NCBI RefSeq assembly: GCF_004367585.1
Contig: NZ_CP038015.1
Span: 991,001 to 1,055,000, forward strand
Length of the DNA stretch: 64,000 bases
DNA from: Paenisporosarcina antarctica
GTDB lineage: Bacteria > Bacillota > Bacilli > Bacillales_A > Planococcaceae
Direction of reading: 5' to 3'
In this document: piece after piece, positions 37,889 through 46,304 of the stretch
Layout: every line of letters begins with the position of its first letter
Numbering within the stretch: the stretch's first letter is position 1
Notes under the pieces: model-generated
Told to the model about the DNA's origin: nothing
The model's database searches: none
Seen by the model: only the letters and a program-made list of their open reading frames with translations
Program-made: the position numbers and the translations under genes

Positions 37889-39397
37889 TTGAAAACAGAA
37901 GTTACAGGAGTAAACTTTAACGAAGTTCAAGCTGAAGTATTAATTGTGGGAACATTTAAACATCCTGAAAACACACAATACTGGTCTGAGTTAGTTTCAT
38001 TTTATGGTGCATCATTAGAAAAATGGGTAAAATCAGGTGATATTTCTACTGATCGAAAGAAATTAACGAAATTACCAGCTCTTCAAGATGGCAAGCTTCA
38101 ACGGATTTTCTTTGTTGGTCTTGGTGATCGTAAATCGTTAACTGAAGATGACTTGCGAGAAATATTTGGTATGGTAGGAAAAGAACTTGTAGCTTCAAAA
38201 TCAACTAATATTTCGATTTGGCTAGATTCATTTACGAACGAAGATATTGAAATAGAAGATGCTACATATTTAGCAGCTGAAGGAATAGGTATGGGTCTGT
38301 ACCAAGTGCCTCACTATAAAACAACTTCAAATGTAAATGATTATTATCTAGATAATATTGAATTACTTACTACTTCAGATGAGAAAGAAATCTTATCTTT
38401 TTTCAATTTAGGACAAGTATATGCGGAAGCTGTTAACGAAGCACGTACGTTAGTTAACATGCCATCAAATGTTTTAACAGCTACTAAAATGGCTGAGTAT
38501 GCAAAAGAACTTGCTGAAACTTATGACTTTGAATATGAAGAACTAGGCAAAGCTGAAATGGAAGAACTCGGAATGGGTGCAATTTTAGCAGTCAATCAAG
38601 GGTCAACAGAAGAACCAAGACTAATTGTAATGAAATACCGTGCAAATGATGATTGGAGCGATGTCATTGGCCTGGTGGGCAAAGGAGTAACATATGACAC
38701 TGGAGGTTATTCAATTAAGTCTAAGGATGGTCTAGTGGGCATGAAAGGCGATATGGGTGGTGCAGCCGCAGTTTTAGGTGCTATGCGTATTATCGGGGAA
38801 ACTAGCCCAAGTAAAAACGTCATCGCTGTTATTGCAGCAACTGATAATATGATCTCAGGAAATGCATTCAAACCAGATGATGTTATTACATCATTAAGTG
38901 GCAAAACAATTGAAATCTTAAATACGGATGCTGAAGGTAGACTTGTATTAGCCGATGCAGTAACTTATGCAAAACAACAAGGTGCAAACTATATTGTGGA
39001 CGTAGCAACGTTAACTGGTGGCGTCATTGTTGCTCTTGGTAAGGATAAAACAGGAGCACTTACAAACAATGAAACATTCTTTGAGACGTTCTTAGAAGCT
39101 TCTGTAGAAACAGGGGAATTTGTTTGGAGATTACCTTTAACTGAGAAAGACAAGAAACGTATCCGTAAAAGTGATGTAGCAGACTTAAATAACTCGCCAG
39201 GTCGTGATGGCCATATGATTTTCGGTGGAGGCTTTGTTGGAGAATTTGTTGATAATACACCATGGATTCATTTAGACATCGCAGGCACATCTGAATCAAG
39301 TGTTTCGCACGATTTAGGGCCAAAGGGTGGAACTGGTTCAATGGTACGTACACTTGCGACCCTTGTTGAACGAATGAGTATGGAATCTGAAGAGTAA
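37889..39397 (+). CDS. pepA: Leucyl aminopeptidase (M17 family)
   Basis: A 502-residue M17 aminopeptidase. The metal/active-site signature NTDAEGRLVLADAV is present, with GKGVTYDTGGYSIK and MKGDMGGAAAVLGAM upstream and the lysines of the K-site in these blocks. It releases N-terminal residues from peptides in the cytosol as a hexamer with two metals per subunit. TTG 37889 with GGAGG at 37878 is the best start; ATG 37865 would translate the ribosome site. Equivalent to B. subtilis YuiE. Together with isp it supplies intracellular peptide breakdown. Confidence 0.94.
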   Translation: MKTEVTGVNFNEVQAEVLIVGTFKHPENTQYWSELVSFYGASLEKWVKSGDISTDRKKLTKLPALQDGKLQRIFFVGLGDRKSLTEDDLREIFGMVGKELVASKSTNISIWLDSFTNEDIEIEDATYLAAEGIGMGLYQVPHYKTTSNVNDYYLDNIELLTTSDEKEILSFFNLGQVYAEAVNEARTLVNMPSNVLTATKMAEYAKELAETYDFEYEELGKAEMEELGMGAILAVNQGSTEEPRLIVMKYRANDDWSDVIGLVGKGVTYDTGGYSIKSKDGLVGMKGDMGGAAAVLGAMRIIGETSPSKNVIAVIAATDNMISGNAFKPDDVITSLSGKTIEILNTDAEGRLVLADAVTYAKQQGANYIVDVATLTGGVIVALGKDKTGALTNNETFFETFLEASVETGEFVWRLPLTEKDKKRIRKSDVADLNNSPGRDGHMIFGGGFVGEFVDNTPWIHLDIAGTSESSVSHDLGPKGGTGSMVRTLATLVERMSMESEE

Positions 39398-39400
39398 AGA

Positions 39401-39488
39401 AAATCGCTCATCCTCGACATAGTCGCTTGAAAGATGAAGATGAGTACTTGACCTTTTTCCAATAAGGGTCCTACGCGATGATTTTTTT
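39401..39488 (+). terminator. Branched terminator-like RNA after pepA
   Basis: AATCGC (39402-39407) pairs with GCGATGATT (39475-39483) as an outer stem. Inside are CTCATC/GATGAG (39407-39412 with 39439-39444), a CGAC/GTCG hairpin (39415-39425) and GACC/GGTC (39450-39470). A run of T follows at 39482. Confidence 0.5.
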
Positions 39489-39569
39489 AACTAGACAAAC
39501 CGAATAGGCTATATGCATACGTCAGTCCTTCTTTTTTTCATACGTTAGGAAAGAGAGGAGGAGTGACAA

Positions 39570-39800
39570 ATGGTCAATCGATACCGTTCATACGGCAGAG
39601 GTTTCGGCAGAGGGTACGGCAGGGGGTTTGGTGGGGGTTTTGGTAGAGGACTTGGTGGATTAGGCTTTTTTGGAGGTCCGTTTTTAGGAGGACTTGCAGG
39701 GAGTTTATTAGGCACAACATTATACGGTGCTCCATATCGCCAATACCCACCCTATTATTATCCATCACCTTATTATCCGTACCAGTATTATCCATATTAA
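39570..39800 (+). CDS. Gly/Arg/Tyr-rich low-complexity protein
   Basis: A 76-residue protein in two low-complexity halves: residues 4-40 are Gly/Arg/Phe repeats (GRGFGRGYGRGFGGG) and residues 50-76 are Pro/Tyr-rich (PPYYYPSPYYPYQYYPY). A short hydrophobic glycine stretch (GGLAGSLLG) lies between them. GAGAGGAGG precedes the ATG and a strong terminator follows. Such composition is common in small spore-coat or surface proteins of Bacillales, but I do not recognise a family; a coat protein is a guess. Confidence 0.7.
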   Translation: MVNRYRSYGRGFGRGYGRGFGGGFGRGLGGLGFFGGPFLGGLAGSLLGTTLYGAPYRQYPPYYYPSPYYPYQYYPY

Positions 39801-39817
39801 TACTTCGAACATAATAA

Positions 39818-39864
39818 AAAAACACTTTTGCTCCACCCAAATCGGTGTAGAGCAAAAGTGTTTT
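39818..39864. terminator. Convergent terminator between the Gly/Tyr gene and mrpG
   Basis: AAAACACTTTTGCTC and GAGCAAAAGTGTTTT arms (15 bp), with a small inner ACC/GGT hairpin. It serves both strands. Confidence 0.93.
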
Positions 39865-40234
39865 ATTTTTGTTTAAGTAGTTTTTTTCTTTCTGCTATCA
39901 CTGGTGCGAGTTCATCTCTTACTGACTGATCCCACATTTTCACTCCTGATAAGTATGCGGAGCGACCAATTACGTGACCTCCAACAGGTCCTGTAATCAA
40001 CAGAAATACAATTCCAAGAATAATACGTGTATTGACAATACCTTCTATTAACCAAAAATGAAGAAACACGCCAAGTAAGATAAACATAACACCGAGAGTG
40101 GCACTTTTAGATGCAGCATGGGTTCGACAATAAATATCTGGTAAGCGAATTAATCCTATTGCCGTCACGAGTATGAAAACTACACCCAAGCTGACAGTTA
40201 TAATAATGAGAATATTAGCTAAGATCGTTGTCAC
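39863..40234 (-). CDS. mrpG: Na+/H+ antiporter subunit MrpG
   Basis: A 123-residue subunit with three membrane helices of the MnhG/PhaG family (LPDIYCRTHAASKSATLG is the conserved block). Last gene of mrpABCDEFG; the start overlaps mrpF by 20 bases. The C-terminal tail is charged and cytosolic. Required for assembly of the Mrp complex. Confidence 0.94.
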   Translation of the reverse strand: MTTILANILIIITVSLGVVFILVTAIGLIRLPDIYCRTHAASKSATLGVMFILLGVFLHFWLIEGIVNTRIILGIVFLLITGPVGGHVIGRSAYLSGVKMWDQSVRDELAPVIAERKKLLKQK

Positions 40235-40499
40235 GTTGGATAATCTCTCCTTTCTCTATAAATTTAGAGAACGCGACAGTGCCAATAAACGCAAGGATCG
40301 CGAGTAGCAAAATAATATCTAAGAAAAAGCCGGTCTCGGCTAAAATGGAAATTAAGCCAATCATAGCTATGAGAGCAACACCTAATGAATCAAGTGCAAC
40401 TACACGGTCTGGAACAGAAGGTCCAATTATTAATCGGTAGATAAAGGCTACCATGGACAGGCTAATGAGTATAACCATAACCCAAAAGAATAACAGCAT
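40215..40499 (-). CDS. mrpF: Na+/H+ antiporter subunit MrpF
   Basis: A 94-residue subunit with three helices; the MnhF motif GPSVPDRVVALDSLG is at about residues 27-41. In B. subtilis MrpF has been linked to bile-salt and Na+ efflux, but it acts within the full complex. The start codon touches the stop of mrpE. Confidence 0.94.
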   Translation of the reverse strand: MLLFFWVMVILISLSMVAFIYRLIIGPSVPDRVVALDSLGVALIAMIGLISILAETGFFLDIILLLAILAFIGTVAFSKFIEKGEIIQRDNDLS

Positions 40500-40984
40500 T
40501 AGCGGCTCACCTCCTGAATAGCTTTCTCAAATGTGTTCTTAATTGACTCGATTGCTTCATCAGCGTCATCATAATGCAAAGCGTGGATGTATAACGTTTT
40601 TGAATCTGGCGATATATCAATTACGAGTGTTCCAGGTGTTAACGTGATGAGATTTGATAATAAGGTAATTTCCCAATTCTTTTCAAGGATGGTAGGTAGA
40701 GCAAAAATGGCTGGTTTTATTGGCATTTTAGGTTGAACAATTAAAAATAACACTTGAATATTTGCCATGACCAACTCTTTAATGAATAGTGTGATTAATT
40801 TAATGACTGCCCATACTCGATTCATATAGAAACGTCCTGGAAAAAAACCTTTGGTGATCCATAACATCAAAGCGCCTAATAAGAATCCTACGATAAATGT
40901 AGAAGCATTAAAGGAGATAGTCAAAAACATCCATAATAAAGCAATGAAGAAGTTTAACATAATTTGAAAGGCCACGTTACGCAC
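40499..40984 (-). CDS. mrpE: Na+/H+ antiporter subunit MrpE
   Basis: A 161-residue subunit with two N-terminal membrane helices and a cytosolic domain. Conserved MnhE features are the mid-protein LITLTPGTLVIDISPD and the C-terminal IHALHYDD. It is needed for complex stability. Overlaps mrpD by eight bases. Confidence 0.94.
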   Translation of the reverse strand: MRNVAFQIMLNFFIALLWMFLTISFNASTFIVGFLLGALMLWITKGFFPGRFYMNRVWAVIKLITLFIKELVMANIQVLFLIVQPKMPIKPAIFALPTILEKNWEITLLSNLITLTPGTLVIDISPDSKTLYIHALHYDDADEAIESIKNTFEKAIQEVSR

Positions 40985-42461
40985 CTCCTAGAACGGCTTG
41001 TATATATTGTGAAGGATTAAGCATTACATTTGCCGCATCACTCATATAAGGGACTAGCCACTCGGAACCAACACCGTAAAGGACACTAATTCCAACTAAA
41101 ATGAGTGCTGGAGTAAATAGTCCACGATAGTGACGTTTGGATAATGGCGTTATCTCAATAGGCTCACCCCAAAAAGCATAGATAAAGATGCGCATGACTG
41201 AAAGTAACACAACTAAACTTGAAGCTAATATAAATATACTTCCCCATAAATTCTCCGCTTCAAAGCCACCTTGTATAATAAGTAACTTTCCAACGAACCC
41301 ACTTAATGGCGGAATTCCAGCCAAACCAAATGCTGCTATTAAATAGGTCCAACCAAGCATGGGATAAGATTTGATTAATCCTCCCATTTTTCGTAAATCA
41401 CTTGTACCAGTAATTGCGATAATGACGCCAATTAACATGAACAATGCACCTTTAATCAAAATGTCATGGATTAAATAGAACACTGAACCCATGAGCGCAG
41501 CTTCATTCATTTGAGAAGCACCAAATAAAATCACTCCGACGGCAATAATGATATTGTAAATAATGATTTTCTTCACATCGAAGTACGCTAAGGCGCCTAT
41601 ACAACCGGCAACAATGGTCAGGATAGATAGGATCATCAACAATTCGTGTGTGAAACTTTGATCGAGAGTAAAAAATAATGTATATGTACGCATGATGGCA
41701 TAGACGCCAACTTTAGTAAGTAACGCTCCGAATAACGCCAATACTGGAATTGGAGGAGCTGCATAGGAACTTGGTAACCAAAAGAAAAGTGGGAATATCG
41801 CTCCCTTTAAACCAAATACCAGTAAGAATAATACGGCAATAACTGTAATGATTCCAGGTTGGTCAATTTGTGTAATCTTTACTGAAATATCTGCCATGTT
41901 TAGTGTTCCAACGACTGAATACAAATAGGCAACAGTTACTACAAATAAAGCTGATGAAATAATATTCACTAGAATATATTTGATTGATTCTCGTAATTGT
42001 ACTTTCTCGCCACCGAGAACAATTAACAAGTAGGAAGACATCAACAATACTTCAAAGAAAACGAACATGTTAAATATATCACCGGTTGTAAAGGCACCGT
42101 TCACGCCTGTTAACATAAACAATATACCTGGATAGTAGAAGAAAGACTCTCGTTCTTTTCCAATAGATGAAAAACTGTACCATACAACAAATATGGCAAT
42201 TACCGTGGAAGAAAGAACCAGTAATATGGAAAGCATATCAGATACCATCGAGATACCGAAGGGTGCAGGCCAGCTTCCTAGTGTAATCGCTTGAATACCA
42301 TCCGTTTTTACTTTAATTAATAATGTTACAGATGCGATTAATGTCGAACCTAGAGCAAATAATGCCAATATACGTTGCGCCAAAATTTTCTTTGGAAACA
42401 ACATTAAAATCATGGCAAAGAAGAAGGGGAGTAAGATTGGGAACAAAAGCAAATTAGTCAT
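40977..42461 (-). CDS. mrpD: Na+/H+ antiporter subunit MrpD
   Basis: A 494-residue subunit with about 14 helices, homologous to NuoM/NuoN of complex I. The conserved glutamate of TM5 is in MFVFFEVLLMSSYLLIVLGG and the lysine helix is GLKGAIFPLFFWLPSSYAAPP. It forms one of the proton channels of the antiporter. Overlaps mrpC by eight bases and mrpE by eight. Confidence 0.95.
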   Translation of the reverse strand: MTNLLLFPILLPFFFAMILMLFPKKILAQRILALFALGSTLIASVTLLIKVKTDGIQAITLGSWPAPFGISMVSDMLSILLVLSSTVIAIFVVWYSFSSIGKERESFFYYPGILFMLTGVNGAFTTGDIFNMFVFFEVLLMSSYLLIVLGGEKVQLRESIKYILVNIISSALFVVTVAYLYSVVGTLNMADISVKITQIDQPGIITVIAVLFLLVFGLKGAIFPLFFWLPSSYAAPPIPVLALFGALLTKVGVYAIMRTYTLFFTLDQSFTHELLMILSILTIVAGCIGALAYFDVKKIIIYNIIIAVGVILFGASQMNEAALMGSVFYLIHDILIKGALFMLIGVIIAITGTSDLRKMGGLIKSYPMLGWTYLIAAFGLAGIPPLSGFVGKLLIIQGGFEAENLWGSIFILASSLVVLLSVMRIFIYAFWGEPIEITPLSKRHYRGLFTPALILVGISVLYGVGSEWLVPYMSDAANVMLNPSQYIQAVLGGA

Positions 42462-42795
42462 GATCTTCAGTTCCTCTCATTAAATTCATATTATCTGTAT
42501 CAAGCTCTTGATATGAGCGATAAGCGAGCACTAAGAAGAATGCCGTAACGCCAAAGCTAATAACAATAGCCGTTAAGATAAGTGCTTGTGGTAAAGGGTC
42601 TGCGTAATCAGTTACACCTGGTGACACTACAGGAGGAGCTCCTCCATCGAGTCCACCCATGGTTAGTAATAGTAAATGTGCGCCATGACTGAGTAACCCA
42701 GTACCAATTATGATGCGTAGTAAACTCTTTGAAAGCATTAAATAAACAGCGGCCATAAAAAGGAAGCCAATAACAAAACTCATGACAATCTCCAT
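42454..42795 (-). CDS. mrpC: Na+/H+ antiporter subunit MrpC
   Basis: A 113-residue NuoK-like subunit with three membrane helices and the typical loop GGAPPVVSPGVTDYADPLPQALILTAIVI. It overlaps mrpB by one base and mrpD by eight bases. Confidence 0.95.
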   Translation of the reverse strand: MEIVMSFVIGFLFMAAVYLMLSKSLLRIIIGTGLLSHGAHLLLLTMGGLDGGAPPVVSPGVTDYADPLPQALILTAIVISFGVTAFFLVLAYRSYQELDTDNMNLMRGTEDHD

Positions 42796-43217
42796 TAATC
42801 ATCATCTCCAATCGATTGAATAATGGTCATCGTGACACCAACGACAACTAAGTAAACGCCTGTATCAAACAACATAGCAGTGTGTAGTGACTGCTTTCCT
42901 AATAATGGAAGATCAAAATAATCAAATGCATGTGTGAAAAAAGGAACATCAAAAATAATAGAGCCAGCAGCAGTACCTAAAGCGATTAACAAACCTATTG
43001 CTGTCATGACCGTGTAATTAATCGGCAATGCAGTTGTTACGGTTTTAATATCATAAGCGAGCAGTAATAGAACGATCCCACTTGCAGTTAATAGTCCTCC
43101 GACGAAACCTCCACCGGGTGCATAGTGACCAGCAAAGAAGATGTGAATCGAAAAGAGAATAATAATGAAAAAGACTAGGTTTGTCGTAGTTTGCAAAATG
43201 ACATCATTTGTCTTCAA
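42795..43217 (-). CDS. mrpB: Na+/H+ antiporter subunit MrpB
   Basis: A 140-residue subunit with four helices of the MnhB family. The block FAGHYAPGGGFVGGLL near residues 29-44 is the family signature. Overlaps mrpA by 14 bases. Full length. Confidence 0.95.
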   Translation of the reverse strand: MKTNDVILQTTTNLVFFIIILFSIHIFFAGHYAPGGGFVGGLLTASGIVLLLLAYDIKTVTTALPINYTVMTAIGLLIALGTAAGSIIFDVPFFTHAFDYFDLPLLGKQSLHTAMLFDTGVYLVVVGVTMTIIQSIGDDD

Positions 43218-45627
43218 GTCGATTCACCTCTTTCTTCTTTGTTAACCTTAGTTTAATCATCGCAATTATGCCTAAAGAAGCGATTGCAAGGACAGCAATT
43301 TCAAACAAAGTATCAAATCCACGATAATCCACTAAAATGACGTTTACGATATTTCCACCACCAGCTTCTGAATAGACGGTTTCCTCATAATAAGAAGAAA
43401 TAGAAGGAACTAGTTTTTGCGAATGGGCAGAAAGGGCAATGATTGTGATTGTTATTCCTACGCCGAGCGCAACTAAGGCATTACCTAATCGGAATTTCAT
43501 GCGATTTTCATGACGGTTAAGTTTTGGTAAGTGATAGAAAGCCAGTAAGAACAGAGCAACAGATATCGTTTCAATAACAAGTTGAGTAAGAGCTAAATCT
43601 GGTGCATTAAAGATAACAAAGAATAAAGCAACCGTGTATCCCACAGCACCTAAAGCAATAATTGAAGTTAAGCGGGACTTAGCTAGTAAAATGGTCACTG
43701 TTCCTGCAACTAAGACAAGTGCAATAATTAACTCGAAAAACCTAATGGGTGCTAGAGTGGCAAAGCTAACTTCAAATGCATTCTTTATAAAAACGGTACT
43801 GATGGATAGGAGAATGATCCCCGTAAACATATACACTAAATACGAGCGCATATAGCCAGTCATGTACATTTTGGATAGACGGTTTGTCCCAACTTCACTG
43901 AAATACATCATGCTGTCATATAGTCGATTCAGTGATAACCAATCAGGGAATTTAGTATATAGTGGCTGCCATTTTGGCAACGTCCAATATAGTAGCAAGC
44001 CAAGCCCTATTATGCCCAAAGTCATTAATAATTCAGGCTCCAAAGGGCCATGCCATGCGGATATGTGAATATCTATTTCACTAGGTGACGTATAGAGAAA
44101 AGGTTGCATCGCTATAACAGCAGGTTTAACCAAATAATCACCGATTAAATTTGGGACGAAGAATATTGCAATAACTAGAGTTCCTAAAATAGCAGGTGGA
44201 ATGAGCATGCCAATAGGAGCTTCATGTGCTTTCTTTGGCAATAAATCAGGTTTGTATTTCCCTGTAAACGTCCGAAATACAAAGTACAGACTATAAACAA
44301 ACGTGAACACACTTGCAATCCACCCAATGATTGGGAACAAAATACCCCATGTGGCGAAAGCAAAGAGATCAAAATTTTGAATGGATAGCATACCTGACAG
44401 GAACATCTCTTTACTTAAGAAACCGTTAAAAGGCGGGAGACCTGCCATTGAAAAGCTGCCGATTAGCGCTATGGTAAAAGTAATCGGCATTATACTCATT
44501 AGTCCACCAAGTTTTCGGATATCACGCGTACCCGTTTCATGATCGACAATGCCTGCAATCATGAACAAACTACCCTTAAATGTCGCATGATTGACAAGAT
44601 GGAAAATTGCTGCAAAGGCAGCGTATTTGAAAATTGAATTATCTTCAATACCTGTGTGGAATGAAATAGCTCCAGCTCCAAGTAGAGACATAATTAAGCC
44701 AAGTTGACTTACTGTAGAGAATGCCAAAATTCCTTTTAAATCGGTTTGTTTTAATGCAAAGAAGGAACCCCAGAACAAGGTTAACAAACCAGTACCAGTA
44801 ACAAGCCAAATCCACCATTCGGAACTCGCATATAGCGGAGTGAACCGAGCAACTAAATAAAGTCCTGCTTTTACCATGGTTGCAGAGTGTAAGTAAGCAC
44901 TAACAGGTGTTGGTGCTTCCATTGCATCAGGTAGCCAAATGTAAAATGGGAATTGAGCAGATTTTGTAAACGCCCCCAATAATACAAGGATTAAAGACCA
45001 AACAAACCATTTATGATTAGCAAGCTCGGGTGCTTGTGAAATTAATTCACGAATCGAGTACGTATCTCCCATAATAGAAAGGAGTATAAAGCCACCAAGC
45101 ATCATTAATCCACCGAACACGGTAATCATCATAGATTTTAAGGCACCGAACCTAGAACGATCCCGCGTATACCAATAACCTATTAATAAGAAGGAAGAAA
45201 TCGAAGTTAACTCCCAAAAGAAATACAAACTAATTAAATGATCAGATTGCACCACGCCGAGCATCGCTGTCATAAATAGCAATAAATACACATAAAAATT
45301 GTGTAATTTCTCCCTTGTTTTATCTAAATAGAAAATGGAATAAAGCACAACCAGAGCGCCGATACCTGTTATAAGAAGAGAAAATAATAAACTCAACCCA
45401 TCTATGTAAGAGATAAAGGAAATGTCTAACGAAGGAATCCAATCAAATGATGAAGTATATGTATCACCATTTTGGAGCTTTGGTACAAATGTTGTATAAA
45501 GTCCAAATAATACTACTGGAACTACGAGGACAAACCAGCCGGTGTGAATGCTACGAACCTTTTTATATAAAAAAGGTATTAGAATTGCAGCAAGCATCGG
45601 GATGAAAATAAAGTAAACAAATGGCAA
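43204..45627 (-). CDS. mrpA: Na+/H+ antiporter subunit MrpA
   Basis: An 807-residue subunit. The N-terminal two thirds is NuoL-like with about 14-16 helices, including FFWELTSISSFLLIGYWY and TKSAQFPFYIWLPDAMEAPTPV-type proton-channel segments. The C-terminal part is the MrpA-specific NuoJ-like extension ending in RGFDTLFEIAVLAIASLGI. The Mrp complex exchanges Na+ for H+ and supports alkali and salt tolerance. TTG 45627 is taken as start because AAAGGAGG lies 7 bases upstream; a longer in-frame start at 45654 would code through that site. Leads the seven-gene operon. Confidence 0.95.
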   Translation of the reverse strand: MPFVYFIFIPMLAAILIPFLYKKVRSIHTGWFVLVVPVVLFGLYTTFVPKLQNGDTYTSSFDWIPSLDISFISYIDGLSLLFSLLITGIGALVVLYSIFYLDKTREKLHNFYVYLLLFMTAMLGVVQSDHLISLYFFWELTSISSFLLIGYWYTRDRSRFGALKSMMITVFGGLMMLGGFILLSIMGDTYSIRELISQAPELANHKWFVWSLILVLLGAFTKSAQFPFYIWLPDAMEAPTPVSAYLHSATMVKAGLYLVARFTPLYASSEWWIWLVTGTGLLTLFWGSFFALKQTDLKGILAFSTVSQLGLIMSLLGAGAISFHTGIEDNSIFKYAAFAAIFHLVNHATFKGSLFMIAGIVDHETGTRDIRKLGGLMSIMPITFTIALIGSFSMAGLPPFNGFLSKEMFLSGMLSIQNFDLFAFATWGILFPIIGWIASVFTFVYSLYFVFRTFTGKYKPDLLPKKAHEAPIGMLIPPAILGTLVIAIFFVPNLIGDYLVKPAVIAMQPFLYTSPSEIDIHISAWHGPLEPELLMTLGIIGLGLLLYWTLPKWQPLYTKFPDWLSLNRLYDSMMYFSEVGTNRLSKMYMTGYMRSYLVYMFTGIILLSISTVFIKNAFEVSFATLAPIRFFELIIALVLVAGTVTILLAKSRLTSIIALGAVGYTVALFFVIFNAPDLALTQLVIETISVALFLLAFYHLPKLNRHENRMKFRLGNALVALGVGITITIIALSAHSQKLVPSISSYYEETVYSEAGGGNIVNVILVDYRGFDTLFEIAVLAIASLGIIAMIKLRLTKKKEVNRLEDK

Positions 45628-45703
45628 GTTAATCCTCCTTTTTTGAAAAACCACATTTTCTGAATAATTGATATCAAACTATACAAATTTTACTTTTGTA
45701 GTT

Positions 45704-45821
45704 GTGTCTAGTTAAAAGCGCCAGGAGCGCGCCCACATCATGGCGGAAGAAAAGAAAGATGTTTGTCTTTTATCCTCTGAGCACTGGCGGCGGACTAGAA
45801 TTCCGCTTACGCTTCTCTATC
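45704..45821. repeat. Bacillales-type intergenic repeat, copy 4 (clearest)
   Basis: Starts TGTGTCTAGTTAAAAGCGCC and ends GGACTAGAATTCCGCTTACG-CTTCTCT. This is the start and end style of a spacer element common in Bacillales genomes (TCTAGCTCCAGCGCC to GGCGCTTCCGCTTTTCT). The 677-base gap 45628-46304 otherwise holds the mrpA promoter region and the element at 45980. Confidence 0.5.
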
Positions 45822-45979
45822 ATAAAGTCAATTATAGCTTAGATATCAAGTGATTGCATCGGATAGTCTTTACAACAAAGAGAGTTGTCACTTTGCTTTC
45901 TTTATATTGATAAATAGGAAGAGACCAATATTATTTATTGAATATGTCATGAAAATTTCACTTTTAAATAATAAAAAAT

Positions 45980-46288
45980 GGGGCTGTCTAATAACTTCTC
46001 AATAAAAAATATGTGGAGAAAAATAAGTATATTTTCTGGCCCTACATTTAAACATTGTCAACAGTAATAATTGGCTGTTTTGCACATGAAAAACTTAAGG
46101 ATGATTGGAGTGGAAGACGGCGAGAAAAACATGTGCTCCTGCGGTTACTCGTCGCAAAGCGTCCGTCTGTTTCTGCATCGCTTTGGTTGCTTCAAAACAT
46201 GAAAGTGCGCTGCAACGGAAACCTACCTCTACTAAAAAGAAAAAGGGAACTGCCCTTTGTCATATATTATGACTTTTAGGACAGCTCC
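45980..46288. mobile_element. Degenerate MITE-like element
   Basis: The ends are inverted: GGGGCTGTCTAATAACT at the left and, reading inwards from the right, GGAGCTGTCCTAAAAGTCA. Inside, GATTGGAGTGGAAGACGGCG with CTCCTGCGG and AAGCGTCCGTCTG resembles another dispersed Bacillales repeat. A 74-codon open frame at 46055-46279 lies within and has no ribosome site. There is no transposase, so any mobility would have depended on a helper. Confidence 0.45.
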
Positions 46289-46304
46289 TTACTTTGTAGA
46301 AACC

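Noticed and set aside
46055..46279. A 74-codon open frame in the spacer after the MFS gene
   Set aside because: It lies inside the MITE-like repeat, has no ribosome site, and its composition is that of repeat DNA rather than a protein gene.
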